Positions 1 through 9,653 of a stretch of 64,000 bases of DNA are shown here, one piece after another. A model generated the notes under the pieces. The model searched no databases. It was not told where the DNA came from and worked only from the letters and a program-made list of their open reading frames with translations. The position numbers and the translations under genes are program-made. The stretch's first letter is position 1. Every line of letters begins with the position of its first letter. Source of the stretch: an uncultured Pelagibacteraceae bacterium (lineage in GTDB: Bacteria > Pseudomonadota > Alphaproteobacteria > Pelagibacterales > AG-422-B15); assembly GCA_902564295.1 (NCBI GenBank), contig CACFAO010000006.1:1-64000 (forward strand). The letters are read 5' to 3'.

Positions 1-346
1 AAGAAATACCGGAAATAACCAATAAAATTGATGCAATGAATGAAATTACATAAGTTTTCTTATTCTCTCTAAATAAATTTGGTACAAATACGTGAGAGAC
101 AGCGCATAATCCCATTATCAACAAAGAACTGTTAAATAAAAAACTTGAGAGAAAGTTCTGAGTGCCATCGCGGGTAAATGTGATTCCCAGGTCACTAAAA
201 AAATTTCCACTAAAAGAGTAAGAATTTAAATCTGGATTAAATAAAGTTCCTCCTGGAAATAAAATCATTGCCGCGGCATTCGTTACAATAAAATATGCAA
301 TCATGAATCTAAGCGCATATACAGGAATATAGCCAAAATTTGTCAT
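1..346 (-). CDS. multi-pass membrane protein, C-terminus cut by window edge
   Basis: Manual reverse-strand translation from ATG at 346: MTNFGYIPVYALRFMIAYFIVTNAAAMILFPGGTLFNPDLNSYSF..., open to the window start, with hydrophobic segments. Not in ORF track. Confidence 0.7.
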   Translation of the reverse strand, partial: MTNFGYIPVYALRFMIAYFIVTNAAAMILFPGGTLFNPDLNSYSFSGNFFSDLGITFTRDGTQNFLSSFLFNSSLLIMGLCAVSHVFVPNLFRENKKTYVISFIASILLVISGIS

Positions 347-454
347 GAAATTATGCGCTGAAGCTGGATATCAGTATAAAGACCACAAAAGCAGCAACCA
401 TTATGTACATTATTTTGTTGTCTAGATTCATGATCGAAATATAATGTTTATTCT

Positions 455-796
455 ATGGAAAATCCAGCTAGATATACAAATTACAAAGATTTTTTTCCTT
501 TCTATTTAAGGGAACACAGCAAAAAAAGCACAAGGATGCTGCATTATTTTGGAACGATTGGTTACCAAGTTCTATTTTGGTCCCTTCTGCTAACTCAAAA
601 TTACTTATTCCTGCCTTTAATCTTACTTGCAGGTTATGGTCCTGCATGGATTGGGCATTTCTTTATAGAAAAAAATAAACCCGCTACCTTTAAATATCCT
701 TTATGGTCACTCATTGGTGATCATCATATGGCTTATTTAATGCTTACAGGTAAACTTAAGAAAAAATTATCTGATGCCGGGGTATCAGCTACTTAA
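455..796 (+). CDS. DUF962/Mpo1-like membrane protein
   Basis: 113 aa; FYLREHSKKSTRMLHYFGT and GHFFIEKNKPATFKYPLWSLIGD motifs. Confidence 0.8.
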   Translation: MENPARYTNYKDFFPFYLREHSKKSTRMLHYFGTIGYQVLFWSLLLTQNYLFLPLILLAGYGPAWIGHFFIEKNKPATFKYPLWSLIGDHHMAYLMLTGKLKKKLSDAGVSAT

Positions 797-1207
797 AACA
801 TAATACGCAGTTCCAAGAAACAATAACAACAAAGCAGTTTGAGAAAAAATCCAGATGGCACCTCTTGCTGCAGTGTTATTGAAACAGATATGTACAATGG
901 AATGGATCACTCTAAATAATAAATATAACCATGCGCAAATTAGCAAAAAAGTACTTTCAATTTCAATAAAAACGATGATCCCTATTAGAAAATAAAAAAT
1001 AACTGAAAACTCAAATATATTTGAAATATTATTTTTTATAATTTTCAAATGTAGAGGAGCATCTTTATAAGGCTCGACAGGAATTCCACTTTCCTCCCAG
1101 TCCTTGCCTTTACCCATTAAATTAACTGATGCGATTGTATGAATTAATCCAATAACAAAAGTTAATAAAATAAGCCCAAGTGCTGGAACTAAAATATTAG
1201 TTAACAT
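785..1207 (-). CDS. MAPEG-family membrane protein (copy 2)
   Basis: Start re-assigned to internal Met (MLTNILVPALG); overlaps the upstream MAPEG stop by ATGA; RVIHSIVHICFNN motif. Confidence 0.7.
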   Translation of the reverse strand: MLTNILVPALGLILLTFVIGLIHTIASVNLMGKGKDWEESGIPVEPYKDAPLHLKIIKNNISNIFEFSVIFYFLIGIIVFIEIESTFLLICAWLYLLFRVIHSIVHICFNNTAARGAIWIFSQTALLLLFLGTAYYVLSS

Positions 1208-1644
1208 CAGATCATTAAAGAGCAGGCTCGATAAGCCATCCACGCCAGGATAATCGTAGACGGTAACCAAAATAACGTTCTAACTGGCAAGGCAACACCA
1301 GGTATGATTTTATTGTAAAATATATGAACGATTGAGTGTAGAACTCTTAACCAAAAGAACCATGTTGCTAATAACATAAAATACTCATCAACAGTTCCCG
1401 TTACATAAATCATAATGCAAACCGCGTAAAAGAAGATTGGAAATTCGAATAAATTTGTCAAATTTCGCTGACTATTTTGAATTAATTCACTGCCGTTTTC
1501 AAATGTGGGTATTTTAAAATCATCTTCTGTATTCTTCTTATCGATGACAATAGCCTTAAGTCTAAGGACTGTGCCAAAGGCAAAAACAGCCAAAGAAAGC
1601 CATAGCATATTGATGACTGGCTCAAAAATTAATTCGGGTTGCAT
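1207..1644 (-). CDS. MAPEG-family membrane protein (copy 1)
   Basis: Start MQPELIFEPV preceded by AGGAG-like RBS; RVLHSIVHIFYNKIIPG motif shared with neighbour. Confidence 0.7.
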   Translation of the reverse strand: MQPELIFEPVINMLWLSLAVFAFGTVLRLKAIVIDKKNTEDDFKIPTFENGSELIQNSQRNLTNLFEFPIFFYAVCIMIYVTGTVDEYFMLLATWFFWLRVLHSIVHIFYNKIIPGVALPVRTLFWLPSTIILAWMAYRACSLMI

Positions 1645-1729
1645 AATAAACTCCTTGATTGAAATAAGAATCCAGTAAATTATATATACTAATACAGTTT
1701 TAACCATATTTAATGAAAGGAGGTGGTCT

Positions 1730-1828
1730 ATGTCTATAGGTAGTATAGAGGAGCTTTGCTCGAGTAGTGAAATTCCATGTGATTGTAGATGTGGAAACCT
1801 CCACTTTTTGAGTGGAGCTCCGTTTTAA
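1730..1828 (+). CDS. candidate 32-aa Cys-rich peptide / structured RNA
   Basis: AAAGGAGGTGGTCT-ATG, then MSIGSIEELCSSSEIPCDCRCGNLHFLSGAPF stop; followed by an intrinsic terminator. Below the ORF-track length cutoff. Confidence 0.5.
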   Translation: MSIGSIEELCSSSEIPCDCRCGNLHFLSGAPF

Positions 1829-1835
1829 CTACATT

Positions 1836-1865
1836 AAGCCCCCATTAATTTGGGGGCTTTTTTTA
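1836..1865 (+). terminator. intrinsic terminator
   Basis: AAGCCCCC-ATTAATTT-GGGGGCTT followed by TTTTTT. Confidence 0.85.
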
Positions 1866-2231
1866 GATCTTTAAATTTGGTTTAAATTTTCTTGTTTTAT
1901 TTTTGTCATTGATAGCAACGTAGGAAAACTCCCCTACCGCCACTTCAACTTCCTTTTGGTTCATTTCACAACGCATTGCAGTGATTTTGAATATCATTTT
2001 GGACTGCTTTACAGATACAATTGATCCGTAAACATTGATGAATTTACCAACATGCATTGGATTTTTATATTTAACTTTAGACTCAACTAATACGGCATTT
2101 CCTTTTGAAACAAGCTGAGTCATATAAATGCCTCCATGGGCCATTTGTTTTACGATCCAGGCTCCATGAGCCGTGCCGTAAGGATTGCTATCCGGTGGTT
2201 GACATATATTTCTAATTAAAAGTTTACTCAT
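1863..2231 (-). CDS. acyl-CoA thioesterase (hotdog fold)
   Basis: 122 aa; NPYGTAHGAWIVKQMAHGG...VESKVKYKNPMHVG. Confidence 0.75.
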   Translation of the reverse strand: MSKLLIRNICQPPDSNPYGTAHGAWIVKQMAHGGIYMTQLVSKGNAVLVESKVKYKNPMHVGKFINVYGSIVSVKQSKMIFKITAMRCEMNQKEVEVAVGEFSYVAINDKNKTRKFKPNLKI

Positions 2232-2586
2232 TTTTTTTTCTTAAATAACTTATTAGATAAATAGCTGATACACAACCAACTATATTTGCAAAACCTTCCA
2301 TTATTACAAAATCACGAAACGGTATAAAAAAATGTATAAACTCAATAAAAACACTTGTGATCAGGGCTAAGCTGATACCAAATACAAAATCATTATTTTT
2401 ATTGTTAGCCAATTGTGCCATAGCGCCAAGTATGAAAAATGAGATAAAGTGTATTCCATAATCAGTAATAAAATTTGCTACCTCTCTTACTGTAGAGTCA
2501 ACAGGTACAGGTCGCACATATGAGTAATAAAGATAAAATAAATAAAAAAAGAAGATTAGTCGAAGAGGATTTGCTAAAATGCTCAT
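2224..2586 (-). CDS. VanZ-like membrane protein
   Basis: 120 aa hydrophobic protein, VanZ-like pattern (DYGIHFISFFILGAMAQ...). Confidence 0.55.
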   Translation of the reverse strand: MSILANPLRLIFFFYLFYLYYSYVRPVPVDSTVREVANFITDYGIHFISFFILGAMAQLANNKNNDFVFGISLALITSVFIEFIHFFIPFRDFVIMEGFANIVGCVSAIYLISYLRKKNE

Positions 2587-2612
2587 GAACGTACTATAAG
2601 TTTATATATAAA

Positions 2613-3290
2613 ATGAGCAATATATTAATCATAGGAGCCAATCGAGGTCTTGGGCTTGAGTTTGTAAAGCAATACAGCAACACAAACCATAATATCATTG
2701 CAACCACTCGAAATAAAGATAGCTCAAAAGAGTTGAATGAAATTAGTAACATCGATATAGCCGAACTTGACTTAAATTCTGATGCAAGCGTGAATAATTT
2801 TGTAACAAGTATCAAGTCTCGAAAAATTGACATACTCATTCACAACGCAGGTATTTTTAGTGATGAGCAATTAAAAGAAGATCTTGATACAAATGCCTGG
2901 ATGAATGAAATGAGAATTAATGCTGTGATACCCATAATTCTTGCACGAAAATTAAAGAACAACTTAAAAATGGGATCTGATAAGAAAGTCGTTTTTATAT
3001 CCAGTCAAATGGGAAGCATTGATGACAATTACTCTGGTAGATTTTATTTTTATCGCTCGTCAAAATCAGCTCTTAATTCTGCAGCAAAAAGCTTATCAAT
3101 AGATTGGAAAGAAGATGGTATATCTGTCCTTATTTTGCACCCAGGATGGGTAAAAACCGATATGGGTGGCACAAGCGCGAAATTAGAGATACCTGAGAGC
3201 ATTGCCCGAATGATCAATGTTATAAATGATCTAAATCTTGATAACTCTGGCTCATTTTTAAATTATGAAGGAAAAAAGCTCGAATGGTAA
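2613..3290 (+). CDS. short-chain dehydrogenase/reductase
   Basis: GANRGLGLEF nucleotide-binding motif; YRSSKSALN active site. Confidence 0.88.
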   Translation: MSNILIIGANRGLGLEFVKQYSNTNHNIIATTRNKDSSKELNEISNIDIAELDLNSDASVNNFVTSIKSRKIDILIHNAGIFSDEQLKEDLDTNAWMNEMRINAVIPIILARKLKNNLKMGSDKKVVFISSQMGSIDDNYSGRFYFYRSSKSALNSAAKSLSIDWKEDGISVLILHPGWVKTDMGGTSAKLEIPESIARMINVINDLNLDNSGSFLNYEGKKLEW

Positions 3291-3910
3291 AAGATCATAT
3301 ACACGATAAACCTGATTTCTATGATGATCTTGATAAGACCTATGAAAATATTTGGGATCAACTCATAATTGGTAAATCAAAGTCAAAATCCGAATTACAT
3401 CAAGGATATATTTCAACATTCAATGACTCATTTCCATCGGTTAGAACAGTTGTCTTAAGGCATGTTGATAAGAAAAATAATACCATAAGTTTTCATACGG
3501 ATATCCGATCCAGTAAAATTGATGAAATCAAAAAAAATAATGCAGTAACCATGTTGTTTTACGATCATGGCAAAAAGATACAAATAAAAGTGTCGGGAAA
3601 AGCTGAAATTAATCATAAAAACGATAAAGCAAAAATGGCCTGGGATAACTCAAGGTCATTTAGCAAGAAATGTTATGTTGTTGAAAAGGCACCTGGAACT
3701 CCATCGGATGAACCAACTTCAGGGTACTTACCAGAGCATGAAAACGAACTTCCAGACGATGATCTTTTACAAAACGGTTACAACAACTTTACTTTAGTGG
3801 AAATTCAAATTCACTCGATTGAGTGGCTTTATTTGCATCGTCAAGGTCATCGCCGAGCATTGTTTACATCCACAAATGGCAGTTTAAACAAAAAATGGCT
3901 TACTCCGTAA
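3284..3910 (+). CDS. pyridoxamine 5'-phosphate oxidase-like FMN-binding protein
   Basis: PSVRTVVLR...FHTDIRSSKIDEIKKN...HRQGHRRALF architecture. Confidence 0.8.
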   Translation: MVKDHIHDKPDFYDDLDKTYENIWDQLIIGKSKSKSELHQGYISTFNDSFPSVRTVVLRHVDKKNNTISFHTDIRSSKIDEIKKNNAVTMLFYDHGKKIQIKVSGKAEINHKNDKAKMAWDNSRSFSKKCYVVEKAPGTPSDEPTSGYLPEHENELPDDDLLQNGYNNFTLVEIQIHSIEWLYLHRQGHRRALFTSTNGSLNKKWLTP

Positions 3911-3911
3911 T

Positions 3912-4748
3912 ATGTCAATTTTAAGCGTCATATTATTTTCAGCAATATTGCATGCGTCTTGGAATGCTTTCATAAAAAATAAAGGTAATGGATTTGCGAA
4001 GATGGTTATCTTAGCAACGATTATTGCTCTATTTATGGTGCCTTTATTATTTTACGTTGGTATGCCGTCTTCTACTGCAGCAATATATTTATTTTTCGGA
4101 GTCATTGCCCATACAATGTACATGCACTCGTTAACAAGAGCATATGCTATAGAGGATTTTTCGGTCGCTTATCCATTTGCAAGGGGTCTTGCACCTTTAC
4201 TAACAATTTTGATTTTAATATTTATCTTAAACAAGACAATTTCATTAAATGAAATCATAGCAATTGGAATAATCATTTCAGGTATTTTTGTCCTTTTTAT
4301 CGGTAAAAGTTTCAGCTTAGATTATAAAAACGTATTGGCCTTATTATATTTTCCAGTATCTATAACGTTTTATACTTTAGTTGACTCATACGCAGTCAAA
4401 ACAGTAGAAAGTTCAATGCAGTATATTGTATGGCTATTTTTTTTGATGCCTATTCCAATTCTGCTTTATTCTATAAGCAATCAACGTAATTTATTGATAA
4501 CAACATTCACAGAAAACAAGTTACCACTAATTATTGCTGCAATTGGCTCTGTAACTTCGTACTCACTTGTTCTTTGGGCATATACACAAGCACCAATTCA
4601 CTATGTCGCTTCAATAAGAGAGAGCAGTATAATTTTTGCCTCACTAATCGGATTATTATTTTTTAAAGAACAAGGGTTAAAGAGAAGGCTTGCTGCAGCT
4701 ATTATTTTGTTTATAGGCGTTTTCTTATTAGAATACGTATCTCATTAG
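3912..4748 (+). CDS. EamA/DMT-family transporter
   Basis: 278 aa, about 10 TM, SILSVILFSAILHASWNAFIK start. Confidence 0.85.
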   Translation: MSILSVILFSAILHASWNAFIKNKGNGFAKMVILATIIALFMVPLLFYVGMPSSTAAIYLFFGVIAHTMYMHSLTRAYAIEDFSVAYPFARGLAPLLTILILIFILNKTISLNEIIAIGIIISGIFVLFIGKSFSLDYKNVLALLYFPVSITFYTLVDSYAVKTVESSMQYIVWLFFLMPIPILLYSISNQRNLLITTFTENKLPLIIAAIGSVTSYSLVLWAYTQAPIHYVASIRESSIIFASLIGLLFFKEQGLKRRLAAAIILFIGVFLLEYVSH

Positions 4749-4759
4749 AAAATTTCTAC

Positions 4760-5446
4760 TTATAAGCCAAGAGAATACCCTGCTGAACGTACTGTTCTTA
4801 TTGGATCGTATTCAAAGCCATTGTTTAATGCTTTTCTTAATCTTCTGATATGAACATCCACAGTTCTTGGTTCAACGTAAGGGCTTGATGTCCAAACATG
4901 ATCTAGTAACTGCTGCCTTGAAAATACCTTTCCTTGATTTTCCATTAAAAATCTAAGCAAATTAAATTCTGTGGGACCTAAATCAATTTCAATCTCGTTT
5001 CTTGAAACCTTATGAGAAGATGCGTCTAGACTAATTCCTTTGTAGGTTAAAACTTCGTTATAAAAAATTGGTCTCATTCTCTTAAGTACCGCTTTAATTC
5101 TAGCTAATAACTCATTGATTGAAAACGGTTTTGTTATGTAATCATCTACTTCACTTTCAAAACCTCTCAATTTATCTTCTTCTTCTCCTCTAGCGGTTAA
5201 CATTATCAAGGGTACATTTTTTGTTGATTTGTTTTTTCTTATTCTTCTACTTATCTCAATTCCAGATAACTCAGGAAGCATCCAATCAATCAAAATCAAA
5301 TCATATTTTACTGATGAAAAAATTTTATCTAGTGCGGATTCACCATCTAAACAGTAATCCACATCATAATTAGCTTTTGATAGATTGTACTTTAATAATT
5401 CTACTATCGGTAGCTCATCTTCAATAACAAGAATTTTAGCTTTCAT
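4760..5446 (-). CDS. phoB: phosphate regulon response regulator
   Basis: Receiver plus winged helix (RTVDVHIRRLRKAL...RTVRSAGYSL); adjacent to phoU. Confidence 0.92.
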   Translation of the reverse strand: MKAKILVIEDELPIVELLKYNLSKANYDVDYCLDGESALDKIFSSVKYDLILIDWMLPELSGIEISRRIRKNKSTKNVPLIMLTARGEEEDKLRGFESEVDDYITKPFSINELLARIKAVLKRMRPIFYNEVLTYKGISLDASSHKVSRNEIEIDLGPTEFNLLRFLMENQGKVFSRQQLLDHVWTSSPYVEPRTVDVHIRRLRKALNNGFEYDPIRTVRSAGYSLGL

Positions 5447-5447
5447 A

Positions 5448-6152
5448 TTAAGTCTTAATATCTAAGTCTTCCCATTGACCGGCATTGTCAGATTTTCTCT
5501 CCAAGGTTTCGCCTGTGACTATGAAATGAATATCCTCAGCAATATTTTGTGCATAATCACCAATGCGTTCAATATTTTTTGCAATTGTGAGCAAGTGAGC
5601 ACATCCATTTATAGTTTCTGGATTGTCTGCCATCATTTGTAATAATTCACGGTAAATTGATAAATATGTTTCGTCTATATCAATGTCAGAATCCCATACA
5701 GTAATTGCTTTCTTTTCAGACATTTTGATAAAGGCATCAAGAACATTTTTAATCATGTTTTGAACGTCGTCTCCCATCTGAACAATTTTTGATATCGATT
5801 GACTTGGCATGGATACTTTCACATTGGCTACACGTTTAGCTACATTCGTTGCATGATCGCCCATTCTTTCTAAGTCATTTGCAATGCTTAGTGCAGATAC
5901 AACGGTACGCAAATCATTAGCCATAGGTTGCCTCATTGCTATAATTTTATATGCAAGTGCATAGATTTCTTTTTCAAGATTATCAATTTTATCGTCTTTT
6001 TTAAGTATCTCTTCAGCAAATTCTGTATCCTTGTCATCAAGGGCCTTTAATGAATCCTTCACTTGCTGCTCAACAAGTCCACCCATCTTTACTAAATTAG
6101 AATTAATTAATTCTAATTGTTTATCATAGGACTCAACTAGATGATCACTCAT
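5448..6152 (-). CDS. phoU: phosphate transport system regulator PhoU
   Basis: PhoU repeat motifs (ERMGDHATNVAKRV, ERIGDYAQNIAEDI). Confidence 0.95.
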   Translation of the reverse strand: MSDHLVESYDKQLELINSNLVKMGGLVEQQVKDSLKALDDKDTEFAEEILKKDDKIDNLEKEIYALAYKIIAMRQPMANDLRTVVSALSIANDLERMGDHATNVAKRVANVKVSMPSQSISKIVQMGDDVQNMIKNVLDAFIKMSEKKAITVWDSDIDIDETYLSIYRELLQMMADNPETINGCAHLLTIAKNIERIGDYAQNIAEDIHFIVTGETLERKSDNAGQWEDLDIKT

Positions 6153-6916
6153 TATCCAAACCTTCCAGTTACATAATCTAGAGTTTTATCATTTGCAGGC
6201 GTAGAAAAGATTGTTTCAGTATCATTAACTTCAATAAGATTACCTAAATGAAAAAAACCAGTTTTTTTAGATACTCTTGCAGCTTGTTGCATAGAATGAG
6301 TCACAATAATTATTGTATACTCTTTTTTTAAATCTTCCATTAATGCCTCAATTTTTGCTGTTGCTATGGGATCTAATGCAGAGCATGGTTCATCCATCAG
6401 TATTACATCAGGATTTACTGAAATAGCCCTAGCTATACAAAGCCTTTGCTGTTGACCTCCAGATAAACTGGTGCCAGTTTCATCCAATCTGTCTTTAACC
6501 TCATCAAAAATTGCAGCTTTTTTTAGACTTGTATGAACAATCTCCTCTAATTCAGTTTTATCTTTTGCTAGACCATGAATTCTTGGGCCATAAGCTACAT
6601 TTTCAAATATTGACTTTGGAAATGGATTAGGTTTTTGAAATACCATCCCTACTCTCTCTCTTAACTTTTCTACTTGTATATCTTTGTCATATATATTCTG
6701 TCCATCGATCTTAATTGAGCCTTCTACTTTACAAATATCAATAACATCATTCATTCGATTTAAACATCTAAGAAATGTAGATTTGCCACATCCAGATGGT
6801 CCAATAAGAGCCGTAATTTCATTTTGATTTATATCCATACAGACATCAAATAATGCCTGTTTCTCACCGTAGTGAACGTTTAAATTTTCGACGCATACTT
6901 TAACTTTATTTTCCAT
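6152..6916 (-). CDS. pstB: phosphate ABC transporter ATPase
   Basis: [33 protein letters not shown]. Confidence 0.97.
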   Translation of the reverse strand: MENKVKVCVENLNVHYGEKQALFDVCMDINQNEITALIGPSGCGKSTFLRCLNRMNDVIDICKVEGSIKIDGQNIYDKDIQVEKLRERVGMVFQKPNPFPKSIFENVAYGPRIHGLAKDKTELEEIVHTSLKKAAIFDEVKDRLDETGTSLSGGQQQRLCIARAISVNPDVILMDEPCSALDPIATAKIEALMEDLKKEYTIIIVTHSMQQAARVSKKTGFFHLGNLIEVNDTETIFSTPANDKTLDYVTGRFG

Positions 6917-6926
6917 TTAAATTATT

Positions 6927-8210
6927 TTACCACTTTGTTTCAAATTTTCTTCTAATAAATACAGCGATTAAATTAAATAAAATCAAAAAGCTTAACAATA
7001 TAATGATAGCAGCTGATGTTTTTTCCTCATAGGCTCTTTCAGCACTATCATTCCATAAATATGCTTGAACTGGCAGTGAAGTAGATGGGTCTAAAGGTGA
7101 AGATGGCACATCAACAATAAAAGCGACCATGCCAATTAACAGTAATGGTGCTGTTTCTCCTAATGCCCTTGCTATTCCTATAATGGTTCCTGTTATAGAG
7201 CCAGGTAATGCCAAAGGAACAACGTGATGCATTACTGTCTGAACTTTCGATGCACCAACAGCAAGTGCACCTTCGCGAATTGATGGAGGCACTGACCTCA
7301 ACGAAGCTCTCGTAGCAATAATTATAGTAGGTAAAGTCATAAGTGATAAAGTTATGCCTCCTACTAAGGCTGTTGACCTGGGTAATTCAAATGTATTTAA
7401 CAAGATGCCTAATCCAAGTAATCCAAATACAATTGATGGAACTGCAGCAAGATTATTAATATTTATTTCAATAAAATCTGTAAATCTGTTTCTCTTAGAA
7501 AATTCTTCAAGATATATTGCGCCAAAAAGACCGAATGGAAATGATAAAAGCAATACAATTATCATTGTAAAAAATGATCCAATTAACGATCCACCTAGAC
7601 CAGCTAACTCTGCTTCCCTTGAATCTCCTCTTGAAAAAAATGGCAAATTAAATTCAAATTTTACTTTATTTTGGCCCACGAGTTCATCATAAATAGATAA
7701 CTGGAAATTTGAAACTCTTCTTCGTTCTTCTGGAATATCTCTAGAATAGTTACCTTTATGTATTTGATCAATATCATCAGAGGCAGAAATATATAGATTG
7801 ATTTTGTTGCCTAAATTATTTTTATTTTTATTAATATAAGTTTTTATCTCTTCTTCAAATTCAATACTAAATAACTTTATAATCTTTTTTTTATCAGATT
7901 TTTTTTCAATATCTGGAAAATTACTGTAAATATTTTTTTTCGAAAATGAGTATAAATCCAATTTATTAATTTCAGTATCAGACATCTGTTTAAACATTTC
8001 AGGCTGAACTTTATCGTTAAACTCTATTTTTATCTCTATCAATGTTCTGTAAAAGGCTGAATAACCTTTGCTGATGATATTGGTAAATAATATTAGTACA
8101 AAAATTAACGCTAACGATATTGCTATAACTCCATAAAATTTAAATCTTCGCTCAGCATTAAGTCTACGCTTTAGATTTTCATTCGAAATTTTTAGAGAAT
8201 TACTATTCAT
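6927..8210 (-). CDS. pstA: phosphate ABC transporter permease PstA
   Basis: PstA C-terminal permease motifs, long N-terminal extension; operon position. Confidence 0.93.
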   Translation of the reverse strand: MNSNSLKISNENLKRRLNAERRFKFYGVIAISLALIFVLILFTNIISKGYSAFYRTLIEIKIEFNDKVQPEMFKQMSDTEINKLDLYSFSKKNIYSNFPDIEKKSDKKKIIKLFSIEFEEEIKTYINKNKNNLGNKINLYISASDDIDQIHKGNYSRDIPEERRRVSNFQLSIYDELVGQNKVKFEFNLPFFSRGDSREAELAGLGGSLIGSFFTMIIVLLLSFPFGLFGAIYLEEFSKRNRFTDFIEININNLAAVPSIVFGLLGLGILLNTFELPRSTALVGGITLSLMTLPTIIIATRASLRSVPPSIREGALAVGASKVQTVMHHVVPLALPGSITGTIIGIARALGETAPLLLIGMVAFIVDVPSSPLDPSTSLPVQAYLWNDSAERAYEEKTSAAIIILLSFLILFNLIAVFIRRKFETKW

Positions 8211-9585
8211 ATTTTTCTGTGTATTTTTTTACAACTCTTAAAGCTATGAAATTGAGTATTAATGTCATTACAAATAAAGTTAATCCTAATGCGAAAGCTG
8301 ACATGGTCTTTGGGCTGTCGAACTCCTGGTCACCTATTAATATTACAACTATTTGTGTAGTTATTGTTGTTGAAGCTTCAAGTGGATTTGCTGTAAGGTT
8401 TGCGACCAAACCTGCTGCCATTACAACAATCATTGTTTCACCGATAGCTCTAGATACAGCCAAAAGAAATGAGCCAATTATACCTGGTAAAGCAGCAGGT
8501 ATAATAACTTTTTTTATGGTTTCACTTTTTGTTGCGCCCATTGCGTAAGATCCTTCACGCAAGCTTTGAGGCACAGAGCTAATAACGTCGTCAGACAATG
8601 AAGATACAAATGGAATAATCATTATTCCCATTACTAATCCTGCCGCAAGAGCACTTTCTGATGAAACATCAAGACCGATTGATCCCCCCAATGACCTAAT
8701 AAAGGGTGCGATTGTGATAACAGCAAAGAATCCATAAACCACTGTTGGTATACCAGCGAGTATTTCAATAATTGGTTTTGCAGTATTTCTTACAGAGCTT
8801 TTTGCATATTCTGACATATAGATCGCAGTAAGTAAGCCTACTGGGATTGATACGCACATAGCTATAAATGCAATCAAAAATGTACCTGAAAATAGAGGTA
8901 CTGCACCAAATGCATTTTCTATATCTGCCGCGTCGGCCGCATCTCTTACAAAAGCTCTTTGGGGACTCCAATTTGTCCCAAATAAAAAATCTAAAATGGG
9001 AACTTGGCTAAAAAAACGGACAGTCTCGTATAATAATGAAAATATAATTCCAACTGTAACTAGAATTGCAATAAGAGAACAAAGAAAAAATCCAATAAGT
9101 ATAAATTTTTCAACAATGAGTCTTGCATCAAAATTTAAGTTTATTTTTCTATAGCCATATAATAAAAACAAACTTGAAACACTAAAGACTGTAATTATTG
9201 AAGTGATATCAAATATTCCTTCTATATAATTTAATTTATTTACTGCATTTACAATAATTTCATCTTCACTATTAAATAGCTTTATGCCATTTCTTGTATT
9301 TTCTATTTGAGTAAACAATAAACTAATTTCTGATTGATCAATTCCTTGAGAATAGAATTCAGATAAAACGTAATTTTTTACAATAAATCCATCAAAAATA
9401 AGTATAGCAAAAAGAATTATAACCGCTGGAACTACAGACCAAATTGCAAGGTAGTAACCATAATATTTATCGAGAGAAAAAGGCCTTTGTTTTTCAATAA
9501 CTCTTACTCTATTTGACCTGAAGTACCCCAAGTAGAAGCTTGTTATAGCAAATAAAACTAATAAAAAAAAAGTTATTAAACCCAT
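8203..9585 (-). CDS. pstC: phosphate ABC transporter permease PstC
   Basis: GIPTVVYGFFAVITIAPFI, SRAIGETMIVVMAAG; operon position. Confidence 0.93.
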   Translation of the reverse strand: MGLITFFLLVLFAITSFYLGYFRSNRVRVIEKQRPFSLDKYYGYYLAIWSVVPAVIILFAILIFDGFIVKNYVLSEFYSQGIDQSEISLLFTQIENTRNGIKLFNSEDEIIVNAVNKLNYIEGIFDITSIITVFSVSSLFLLYGYRKINLNFDARLIVEKFILIGFFLCSLIAILVTVGIIFSLLYETVRFFSQVPILDFLFGTNWSPQRAFVRDAADAADIENAFGAVPLFSGTFLIAFIAMCVSIPVGLLTAIYMSEYAKSSVRNTAKPIIEILAGIPTVVYGFFAVITIAPFIRSLGGSIGLDVSSESALAAGLVMGIMIIPFVSSLSDDVISSVPQSLREGSYAMGATKSETIKKVIIPAALPGIIGSFLLAVSRAIGETMIVVMAAGLVANLTANPLEASTTITTQIVVILIGDQEFDSPKTMSAFALGLTLFVMTLILNFIALRVVKKYTEKYE

Positions 9586-9653
9586 AAAAATCTCTATTTA
9601 ATCAATATAACTAGAAGAAAAAAAATCTCTTCCAGTTATACTGATATTAAAAA

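Noticed and set aside
351-431. 26-aa TM peptide MNLDNKIMYIMVAAFVVFILISSFSA on minus strand
   Set aside because: Possible, but too short and without a clear RBS to claim.
2594-2839. 81-aa minus-strand ORF
   Set aside because: Antisense to the SDR gene start; no convincing RBS or family pattern.
8219-8548. ORF antisense to pstC
   Set aside because: Mirror of a conserved coding gene; no family features. The same applies to 7354-7692, 8765-8971, 11325-11507, 12839-13021, 23722-24033, 25263-25634, 32592-32807, 36299-36604, 38110-38319, 48459-48770, 51921-52175 and similar.
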